Of a DNA stretch of 52,882 bases, positions 23,601 through 29,915 are shown in pieces (position 1 is the first letter of the stretch; every line of letters starts with the position of its first letter). The DNA is from an uncultured Oscillospiraceae bacterium. GTDB taxonomy: Bacteria > Bacillota > Clostridia > Oscillospirales > Oscillospiraceae. The notes under the pieces are model-generated. The model made no database searches. It saw only the letters and a program-made list of their open reading frames with translations, and was not told the DNA's origin. Where the stretch lies: contig CAKSWA010000009.1 in assembly GCA_934511165.1 (NCBI GenBank), positions 1 through 52,882 on the forward strand. The letters run 5' to 3'. The position numbers were made by a program, and so were the translations under genes.

Positions 23601-26011
23601 TCAAAGACATAGCCGCCGTCGGTGCGCTCCGTGCCCTGAACGTAGTATTTGAAGGCATCGTCCTTCGAGCCGAAATACATCCGGTCATAACTGACGTTCG
23701 CCGTTTCAAAATGCACCAGCAGCTTGTCGGCGGTGACGATCAGGCCCGTCTTGTCGGCGGCAAACATCTTAAACTCCGTAAACTCCGTGCCGTCTTCCTT
23801 CACGACCTTGATGTTGGCTTCCTTCAGGCCGCCAGGCAGTGCAGAGATCGCGGGCCGCGGCGCGGCCGTGGCAGCGGAAATATCCGTCGGGAGGATGAGA
23901 TCGAGCGGCGTATAGGAGCCGTCGTCCTTTCCGGCGCACACGGAAAGGGTTTTCCCGGCGTCGGAGGCGTCCAGCGTGAAATGGTACGCGCCGTCCGCGC
24001 TCTTTACGGCTTCAAACACGCCGCCGCTTTCCAGCGGCGTCTTTTCGCCGAGATAAAGCCAGGTATAGTCCTCGCTTTTCACCTTGAGCGTGACATACAG
24101 TGTGTCAAGGCAGATCACCGCCGTGGCGGATGAAATGGGGAAGAGCGCGGAGCTCTCTGTCGTGCCCGGCTCCGCGGCGTACAGCCCGGCGGCTTCCTGT
24201 TCCGCGACCGGTGCGGCGTCGTAGCTCTTCTCCGTGAACTTCACTCCGACAGGGATCTCCGGGATGGTAAGCGTCAGCGGCTCATACGTCGTTTTGAAGC
24301 CGTCGGCCTTCACGGCGTACGCCGTGAGCGTCGTTCCCGCCGCGGTGGTGGAGGGCAGCGTGAAATGGTAGCTCTGCTGTCCGTTTTCCGTCTTGGGCGC
24401 CACGACCGGGTATTTGCCGCCGTTGGCGATCGCGTCCTTCAGCGCTGCTTCGGTGCCGAAGTAGAGATAGGTGTAGGGGAAGGCTCCGTCCACCGAGTCT
24501 ACCGCGAGCGTGAGATAGCTCGTCTCGCCGCAGCGAATCGCCGTGGCGGAAGCAACGGTAAAGGGTGCCGCCGAGGCGTTCTGCATCGCAGCCGTCAGGC
24601 CGGAAAGGGCCTTTTCTGCCACCGGTGCCGCCGCATAGCTCACCGGGTTGGGGACGACTTTGGCCTCTCGTTCTTCGATTTGGTCGACAGAAACCTTGAG
24701 ATAATACGGGCTGCTGTTCCAGTTGCTTACCGTCGTATTATAGGTGTTTTTAATATAGCAGACTTCCACTTTTCCTTCTTCATTCAGCTGAGCGGGGTCC
24801 AGCGTGAAGTGGAAGGCCTGTTTTGTCTTATCGGCTGTCACCACGCCCGCCGCGGCGGAAATCTCGCTGCCGTTGTCGAGCCGGGACTTGGATCCGATGC
24901 TGAAATAGCTGTAGTTAAAAGTAGTAGTGCCGGTTTTCGGCAGAACATAGATCGTTGCATAAATGATGCCGTTGACCTTGACCGCCGTAGCCTCGCCGAC
25001 CGTGAACGCGGCGAACGTGTCGCCCTTTTCACTAACGATCTTCATGGCATCTTTGGCAAGAGCAAGTTCTCCGTCCGCGTTCGGCGCGCTGCGGTACGCG
25101 ATGGCGGTAACTTTGTTGTTCACCGGCATGCTTCTGGGGAATGTAAGCGTTACGGTCGTATAGCTTCCATCGCTATTTACGGCGTATACCGGAGCCTTAA
25201 GGTTATTTTTCACACCGATCGTACCAGTGCCCACCTTGCAGCTGTCGAACACGAAGTGGAAGCTTTTCTTTCCGTTGTTCACAACGGCAGCCGCGGCTTC
25301 GATCGTGCCGCTGTCCTTTGCCGCCTTCAGAGCGTCTTCGCTGCCGATATAGAGGTAATCTGCGGTGGTTTCCGCGGTGAGCGTAATATAGACCTTGCCG
25401 CCGGAGATCATTGCCGTGGTCTTCTTGGTGTCAAGCGTGAAGTTTCCGCCCGATGCCTTGATCCCGCTTACCGCCTTCTCGTCCACCGGCGCGGCTTCAT
25501 ATGCCTTCGGAACAAAGGTGATCTTCGGTTCCTCGGTTTCTTCGACCGGCGTTCCCTCTTCCTCGCCGGTCAGCAGCGCCACAGCTGTCTCCGCGGTCGG
25601 CGTCGCGGTGGGCTCTTCCGTTGCCTCCGCCGTTGCCGTCGCGCTCGCCGAGGGTTCTGCCGTAGGAGCTTCGGTCGTTTCGGCGGTCGCCGCGGCGCTG
25701 GGCTCCGCGGTCGCGGTTGCCGTCGCGCTCGCCGAAGCCTCCGGCGAAGCGGTGGTCTCCGCGGCTTCCGTCTTTGCCGCGGGGGTCGGCGCCGCCGTGG
25801 GGGTAACCGCCGGGGCAGCAGACGTTTCCGCCGCGGGGGTGGCCGCCGGAGATGCGGACGCTTCCGCCTCCGCCGAGGGAGAGGCCTCCGCCGTGGGCGT
25901 CACGGTATCCGTGCTGCCGGTATCGTCTGCCGCCAGAACGGGAACGACGTTCCCCAGCGTCAGACAGATTACGAGCAGCAGCACAACAATTCTGGACATT
26001 TTCTTGTGCAT
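20648..26011 (-). CDS. Giant secreted repeat protein ending in half a substrate-binding domain, B12-riboswitch controlled
   Basis: Length is 1,787 residues; residue numbers here count from the ATG two codons upstream (26017). ATG 26011 is preferred because AGGAGG is then eight bases away. Signal peptide to about 30, Ala/Thr/Pro/Glu-rich stalk 31-165, then about ten beta-rich repeats of 105-145 residues (about 167-1492). Nine of these carry a (Y/W/L)(L/M/F)(Y/S)xG turn: YLYIG 221, YFSIG 371, YLYFG 517, WLYLG 653, MYFG 780, KLYLG 899, KLYFG 1018, and YLYPG at 1154 and 1273. A PTPTPT linker (1350-1365) precedes repeat ten. Residues 1510-1789 match the N-lobe and linking helix of the next gene's lipoprotein; no C-lobe follows. 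There is no LPXTG, SLH domain or lipobox. The repeats recall NEAT-like surface domains only loosely. A corrinoid-capture role is inference. Confidence 0.85.
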   Translation of the reverse strand: MHKKMSRIVVLLLVICLTLGNVVPVLAADDTGSTDTVTPTAEASPSAEAEASASPAATPAAETSAAPAVTPTAAPTPAAKTEAAETTASPEASASATATATAEPSAAATAETTEAPTAEPSASATATAEATEEPTATPTAETAVALLTGEEEGTPVEETEEPKITFVPKAYEAAPVDEKAVSGIKASGGNFTLDTKKTTAMISGGKVYITLTAETTADYLYIGSEDALKAAKDSGTIEAAAAVVNNGKKSFHFVFDSCKVGTGTIGVKNNLKAPVYAVNSDGSYTTVTLTFPRSMPVNNKVTAIAYRSAPNADGELALAKDAMKIVSEKGDTFAAFTVGEATAVKVNGIIYATIYVLPKTGTTTFNYSYFSIGSKSRLDNGSEISAAAGVVTADKTKQAFHFTLDPAQLNEEGKVEVCYIKNTYNTTVSNWNSSPYYLKVSVDQIEEREAKVVPNPVSYAAAPVAEKALSGLTAAMQNASAAPFTVASATAIRCGETSYLTLAVDSVDGAFPYTYLYFGTEAALKDAIANGGKYPVVAPKTENGQQSYHFTLPSTTAAGTTLTAYAVKADGFKTTYEPLTLTIPEIPVGVKFTEKSYDAAPVAEQEAAGLYAAEPGTTESSALFPISSATAVICLDTLYVTLKVKSEDYTWLYLGEKTPLESGGVFEAVKSADGAYHFTLDASDAGKTLSVCAGKDDGSYTPLDLILPTDISAATAAPRPAISALPGGLKEANIKVVKEDGTEFTEFKMFAADKTGLIVTADKLLVHFETANVSYDRMYFGSKDDAFKYYVQGTERTDGGYVFEFELPLSYRGGRNPVCLGKPDGSSWYTKANLYINIPADAGDPGENLPDAGIRMLSGGSQVEQSFKITSSSAMLLNGKVYCTITGTAYASKTADKLYLGDRSDKDKSGYVTGTVNGDGTTTFVYTVNAERQGSYTPAVLGYSDGTWDTSQSYFLNVPNFNGTFDASAFTDGVYDLFGYAYPQNGGIPVDAGATLTVSGDTITIKYVTRSSGYSKLYFGSVTDDEATRDKNAVSAEILNPDEAYSYRYFSVTLPKNALAEKIPFVSCDKNGKWSTKQDYLLIPRYLPRIGGATDPDPVDPSDPSSVIKDGGTYYTTAETGAAMFKVRRVVITAKDGKYEVTLTLNGTSYDYLYPGTGTQADAVDRSEWAAAKVVSGTIDGETRDDWHTYTITVDKLTNPLAVTSHSQKNDKWYDRSITLDLENLKRTAEDGQYSVTAECGAAMFKIVDTKLNIVNGAIMATLTLGGTGYDYLYPGTGEEAANDKDNWVPFAVDENGKYTYTIPVSELDKPITISSHSLKNNIWYDRTVTFDASSLKKIGDATDPVDPNPTPTPTPTPVPTDPTKPDDESDHETDATGSTSRVNNSTTLKDGTYAPDSFSFSGGSGRTRIVCDKVTVKNGQAYATIRFVSSSGNPPQFSYVKASGNTYYSNDGCTFTIPVELNKNNRILGMTTKMSSAHEIEYIIFVQLKTNANNQKDNNTDTLSTEAPEIMGLTFKEEIKLDHAQYLKLFRYEGDIVLAEIDVVSGTVLDTEKAKAEIEKADKAAAAESTEEIVAEEESTDNAQIKADYVAELYKQNVLRYLLVPEGTELPAGLEKQLIIVTLPVKSLYVMDETPVDTLDIFEALHLVKVFGAEKSENETLAAALTDGSTLYGGTWDKPEYKLLVKNETDLVLTSGKLLPLSEETLKARKETAPADAEELTAVEYRDRLYDLADRFAVLDIPMLIDRSADEADALAQADWLNLYGILLGDETTANRMIREITSREG

Positions 26012-26079
26012 ATCCATGCCCTCCTAAAATTTCTTTCATGGGGAATCTCGCAAAAAAGGATTCCAGACGCCACTCCCGG

Positions 26080-26114
26080 AAAAACAAAATCAGAGCAGCC
26101 AAAAAGCTGCTCTG
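26080..26114 (-). terminator. Riboswitch-associated intrinsic terminator
   Basis: On the minus strand CAGAGCAGC-TTTTTG-GCTGCTCTG (26114-26091) is followed by ATTTTGTTTTT. It lies between the cobalamin riboswitch and the giant-protein ATG, so it is the expected expression platform: ligand binding should favour termination. A further imperfect hairpin (about 26152-26190, ATACCG...CGGTAT) lies between aptamer and terminator. Confidence 0.8.
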
Positions 26115-26194
26115 ACGGTATTTTCAGAATATGTAAGCGTTTTAATCGGAAACATACCGCTTCCGGGCAAAAATCCGCCGGGAAACGGTATTCA

Positions 26195-26322
26195 TCCGGT
26201 GAAATATCCTGACTCCGTTTCCTCGCTCGCCCGCCTTCCCGGTTTCCCAGTGGCACATTGGGGTCGCTCCGCGTTACAGTTGCCGTTACAGTCTGTGGTT
26301 TTCACACAGTTCCTTCATCCGA
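26195..26322 (-). promoter_or_regulatory. Cobalamin (B12) riboswitch
   Basis: Read on the minus strand, the leader contains conserved B12-aptamer pieces in order: GGAACTGTGTGAAAACCACAG, then CGGCAACTGTAAC, GCGACCCCAATGTGCCACTG, GGGAAACCGGGAAGGCGG, GCGAGCGAGG and CGGAGTCAGGATA. This order and spacing is that of the B12-box riboswitch. It sits between promoter and terminator, ahead of the giant repeat protein and the ABC transporter. Intracellular adenosylcobalamin or another corrinoid should repress the operon. Confidence 0.92.
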
Positions 26323-26366
26323 ATGGTTCTATTCAATTTTACGGGAGATTCATCCATGCGTAGCAA

Positions 26367-26395
26367 AATATAGCACAAAATCCATATCTATGCAA
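26367..26395 (-). promoter_or_regulatory. Sigma-A promoter of the riboswitch operon
   Basis: Minus-strand TTGCAT (26390-26395), a 17-base spacer and TATATT (26367-26372). The transcript would start about 40 bases before the aptamer. No hairpin terminator was seen between the cbiP stop (26441) and this promoter, so some read-through from the corrin operon is possible. The whole gene-free stretch 26012-26440 is accounted for by promoter, aptamer and terminator. Confidence 0.7.
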
Positions 26396-26440
26396 TATAA
26401 ATTCCCATATATTTTTTAAAACCAATTGACGGATGGATTC

Positions 26441-27904
26441 TCAATCCTTTCGATCGAGGATCCGATACACAAGCTCCATATCCAGCCCCTCGCGGACGAC
26501 CTGAGCGAGCTTGTCATACTGCTCTTCGCGGTACGCCGCGGGGTCAAAACTGCCGAGAATATCAGGGCTCAGCCCTTTCTTCCGGCAGAGCGCGCCGAGC
26601 ACGGCGTCCGCAACGCCGGGAGCGTCGAAAATGCCGTGGATATAGCTGCCGTACACGTTCCCGCCGCCGGTGACGGCGCTTCGCGCCGCGCGGCTGCGTC
26701 CCATATGAATTTCATATCCTTCATAGGCAAGGCCGTTCAGGCAGGAGAGCTCCCCTTCCACGCCGGAGAATACGCCGCGCGTCTGCGTCTGCACCTTTTT
26801 GCCCTCGAACACGGTGTCCATGTCGAGCAGCCCCATACCGGCAATGTCCGTAATGCCCGCGGCCTCGACCTTTTCGGGGTCAGACACGCTCCGGCCAAGC
26901 ATCTGATACCCGCCGCAGATGCCGAAAACGAGCGTCCCGGCGGCCGCGGCTTTCAATATGGCCGCTTCCAGCCCGCTCTCGCGCAGCCATTTGAGATCGG
27001 CAATCGTGCTCTTTGTGCCGGGCAGAACGATCATATCCGGATTTTCGAGCTCCGCGGCGCGCTCAATGTAGCGCACGGACACGTTTTCGTACCGCTCCAG
27101 CGGGCTCACATCCGTAAAGTTGGAAATACGCGGCAGACGGATGACGGCAACGTCGATCGCCCGGCGCTCGCCGCCACGCGAAAAGCGCGTTGAGAGGCTG
27201 TCCTCATCGTCGATATCCAGATGCACATACGGCACAACGCCCGCCACCGGCACGCCGCACAGCTCCTCCAGCGTTTTGAGACCGGGTTCGAGGATTTTCC
27301 TATCGCCGCGGAACTTGTTGACGATCGTGCCGCGGATGCGCGCGCGCTCGTCCGGCTCGAGCAGCGCCACGGTGCCGTAGAGCTGCGCGAACACGCCGCC
27401 GCGGTCAATGTCGCCAACGAGGAGCACCGGCGCATCCACGAGCTTCGCAAGGCCCATGTTCACGATGTCCTCCTGCTTGAGATTGATCTCCGCGGGGCTG
27501 CCCGCGCCCTCGATGACGATGATGTCATACTCCGCGGCGAGCGAGTTATACGCCTCCATCACCGCGGGGATGTACTCGCGCTTGCGGCGGAAATACTCCA
27601 TGGCGTGCATATTGCCCTGCACGACGCCGTTTACGATCACCTGACTGCCGACATCGGTCGTCGGCTTGAGCAGAATGGGGTTCATGCGCACATCGGGAGC
27701 GATGCCCGCGGCCTCCGCCTGCACGACCTGTGCGCGCCCCATCTCGCCGCCCGCGGCGGTGATGAAGGAGTTGAGCGCCATGTTCTGGCTTTTGAACGGC
27801 GCGACGCGGTAGCCGTCCTGCCGGAAAATACGGCACAGCCCGGCGCAGAGAATGCTCTTGCCCGCGTTGGACATGGTGCCCTGGATCATGATGTTTTTCG
27901 CCAT
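26441..27904 (-). CDS. cbiP: Adenosylcobyric acid synthase (cobyric acid synthase)
   Basis: A glutamine-dependent amidotransferase (487 residues) that amidates the b, d, e and g side chains of adenosylcobyrinic a,c-diamide. The N-terminal P-loop synthetase MIQGTMSNAGKSILCAGLCR and the ENMALNS-type segment (SQNMALNSFITAAGGE) are followed by the C-terminal class I amidotransferase, with the nucleophile elbow VFGICGGYQMLG near residue 330 and a late catalytic His in YGSYIHGIFD. ATG 27904 has GGGAGG seven bases upstream; a TTG two codons earlier does not fit. It is the last gene of the corrin operon. Confidence 0.93.
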   Translation of the reverse strand: MAKNIMIQGTMSNAGKSILCAGLCRIFRQDGYRVAPFKSQNMALNSFITAAGGEMGRAQVVQAEAAGIAPDVRMNPILLKPTTDVGSQVIVNGVVQGNMHAMEYFRRKREYIPAVMEAYNSLAAEYDIIVIEGAGSPAEINLKQEDIVNMGLAKLVDAPVLLVGDIDRGGVFAQLYGTVALLEPDERARIRGTIVNKFRGDRKILEPGLKTLEELCGVPVAGVVPYVHLDIDDEDSLSTRFSRGGERRAIDVAVIRLPRISNFTDVSPLERYENVSVRYIERAAELENPDMIVLPGTKSTIADLKWLRESGLEAAILKAAAAGTLVFGICGGYQMLGRSVSDPEKVEAAGITDIAGMGLLDMDTVFEGKKVQTQTRGVFSGVEGELSCLNGLAYEGYEIHMGRSRAARSAVTGGGNVYGSYIHGIFDAPGVADAVLGALCRKKGLSPDILGSFDPAAYREEQYDKLAQVVREGLDMELVYRILDRKD

Positions 27905-27906
27905 CG

Positions 27907-28944
27907 TCAAACCTCCCGGACGGCCTGAATCAGAGCTTCGTTTTCCTCGTGCGTGCGCACCGCAATGCGGTACCAGCCGGAGGAGAGCCCTTCGTAGTTT
28001 TCACAGCTTCGGATCAGAATGCCCTTTTCGCGCAGCGCGCCGTCCAATCCGGGCGCGGCGCGAAAGAGCAGATAATTGGCGTTTGAGGGAATCACGCGAT
28101 ATCCGAGCGCGCCGAGCGCCCCGCTCAGCCACGCGCGCTCCGTTTTTATAAGCGCGCGGGTCTTTTCGAGAAACTCCGTCTCCCCCAGCGCCGCAATGCC
28201 CGCCGCCTGTGCGAGCGAGGAAACATTCCACGGCGGCGCGGCGGCGGCCATATCGCGCAGCATGGCCGCGTCAGCGCAGAGACCGTAGCCGAGGCGGACG
28301 CCCGCCATGCCGTAGCTTTTCGTGAACGCCTTGAGAAGAAAGAGCTGCGGATACCGCGCAAGATACGGCTTCAGACTCTCGCCGTCCGTAAGATCGAGAA
28401 AGCACTCGTCCGCAAAAACGAACGTACCCTGCTCCTCGCACACGGCGAGGATCCGCTCCAAAAGCCGGGGGTCAGCGAGCCGTCCGGTGGGGTTATTCGG
28501 GTTGCAGAGGAAAAACACCGCCGGTCTCGTCTCGCGGAGAAAATCAAGGATTCCGGCATCCGGCGCAAATCCCTTCTCCTCCGGGAGCGCATAGCGCGCC
28601 ATATCGCACCCGAGGCGCGAGACCGCGTGGGAATATTCCGAAAACGTCGGTGCCAGCTCCGCCGCGGAGCCGGGGCGGAAGGCGTCGGCGAAGGTGTAGA
28701 TCAGCTCCGATGCGCCGCTGCCGCAGATAACATAGTCCTCCGGCACGCCCTCGGCCTTCGCGATCGCGGCGCGCAGCGCGCGGCAGTAAGGGTCGGGGTA
28801 GCGATCCACGCTGCCCAGCGCGTGCCCGATTGCCTCGCGCACGCTCCCCGGCGTGCCGAGCGGGTTGGTGTTGGCGGAAAAATCGAGCCGGATGTCCCCG
28901 GCATAAATGTCTCCGCCGTGCGGATTTTTCGTGTCGTACAGCAT
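27907..28944 (-). CDS. cobD: Threonine-phosphate decarboxylase / CobC-type aminotransferase
   Basis: A fold-type I PLP enzyme (345 residues) likely making (R)-1-amino-2-propanol phosphate from L-threonine phosphate for the nucleotide-loop arm. Typical features are NPHGGDIYAGDIRLDFSANTNPLG at the N-terminus, RYPDPYCRALRAAIA, CNPNNPTGRL near residue 165, and the PLP lysine in LLKAFTKSYGMAGVRLGYG near residue 220. It lies between cbiB and cbiP, the enzymes that attach the aminopropanol and amidate the ring. The stop is two bases from the cbiP ATG. Confidence 0.88.
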   Translation of the reverse strand: MLYDTKNPHGGDIYAGDIRLDFSANTNPLGTPGSVREAIGHALGSVDRYPDPYCRALRAAIAKAEGVPEDYVICGSGASELIYTFADAFRPGSAAELAPTFSEYSHAVSRLGCDMARYALPEEKGFAPDAGILDFLRETRPAVFFLCNPNNPTGRLADPRLLERILAVCEEQGTFVFADECFLDLTDGESLKPYLARYPQLFLLKAFTKSYGMAGVRLGYGLCADAAMLRDMAAAAPPWNVSSLAQAAGIAALGETEFLEKTRALIKTERAWLSGALGALGYRVIPSNANYLLFRAAPGLDGALREKGILIRSCENYEGLSSGWYRIAVRTHEENEALIQAVREV

Positions 28945-28948
28945 GAAT

Positions 28949-29908
28949 TTACCTCAGCAGAAGAAATTTGATCCCGCCGAACAAAAGGAGCGAGAGCGCC
29001 GCTGTGGCGTAAAGCAGCCGCCCGGCGCGGGGGATGTCCTCGTATTCGATCTCGCGCCGCGCATCGCCGATGTACGGCTTTTTGTGCAGCACGCCGTGGT
29101 AGCAGGCGTCGCCCGCGAGACGCACGCCGAGCAGTCCCGCGCACACCGACTCCGTCTGTGCGGAGTTGGGGCTCGCATGGTTGCGCCGGTCGCGCCGCCA
29201 GATCCGCCAGCCGTTTTTGGCATCGAGCCGCAGCAGCGCGCCCGCGGCGAGCATCAAAAGCGCGGAGAGCCGCGCGGGAATGTAGTTCAATACGTCGTCC
29301 ATTTTCGCCGGGACGAGGCCGATGTTCTTATACGGCATTTCCACATAGCCGAGCATGGAGTCCATGGTGTTCGCGGCCTTGTAGAAAAAGCCGAGCGGCG
29401 CGCCGCCGAGCGCAAGAAAGAGCATCGGCGCGATAACGCCGTCGGAGGCGTTCTCCGCCACGGTCTCCACCGCGGCGCGCGTTACGGCGAGATCGTCCAG
29501 CTCGGCGGTGTCGCGCCCTACGATCATCGAAACGGCGCGGCGGTAATTTTCGGGCACGCCCTCTTTCAGGGCGGCATAGACCTTCATGCTCTCGTCCCGG
29601 AGGGACTTGGTCGCGAGGATCTGCCAGCACATGATGCTCTCCAGCGCGAGCCCCGCCGCCGGGTGGATGCGGTACGCCGCGCACAGCAAAAGTGCCGGAA
29701 CGGCGGTGGAAATCCCCGCCACGGTGAGCCACAGAACGCCCCCGGCGATGTTCTCGCCGCGGACGGTTTTGGGGAATATGCGCCGCACAACCTTCTCCAC
29801 AGCCGTAATCAGCTTCCCGATCCACACGACGGGGTGCGGGATGCTGTGCGGGTCGCCGAGCAGAAGATCGATAAAGAAGCCGAGCAGCAGCGCGATCAGA
29901 TGGTACAT
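28949..29908 (-). CDS. cbiB: Adenosylcobinamide-phosphate synthase
   Basis: An integral membrane enzyme (319 residues) that joins cobyric acid to the aminopropanol moiety. The N-terminus LIALLLGFFIDLLLGDPHSIPHPVVWIGKLI is diagnostic for CbiB/CobD-type synthases, followed by ENASDGVIAPMLFLALGGAPLGFFYKAANTMDSM near residues 150-190 and the C-terminal GAGALLRLDAKN-like and HASPNSAQTESVCAGLLGVRL segments. About five hydrophobic segments are visible. Confidence 0.93.
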   Translation of the reverse strand: MYHLIALLLGFFIDLLLGDPHSIPHPVVWIGKLITAVEKVVRRIFPKTVRGENIAGGVLWLTVAGISTAVPALLLCAAYRIHPAAGLALESIMCWQILATKSLRDESMKVYAALKEGVPENYRRAVSMIVGRDTAELDDLAVTRAAVETVAENASDGVIAPMLFLALGGAPLGFFYKAANTMDSMLGYVEMPYKNIGLVPAKMDDVLNYIPARLSALLMLAAGALLRLDAKNGWRIWRRDRRNHASPNSAQTESVCAGLLGVRLAGDACYHGVLHKKPYIGDARREIEYEDIPRAGRLLYATAALSLLLFGGIKFLLLR

Positions 29909-29915
29909 TTGCTCT

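Noticed and set aside
24365..26212. A 615-codon plus-strand open frame rich in Arg and Gly over the Ala/Thr/Pro stalk of the giant protein
   Set aside because: It is the complement of the low-complexity stalk and runs over the riboswitch terminator; there is no ribosome site or promoter.
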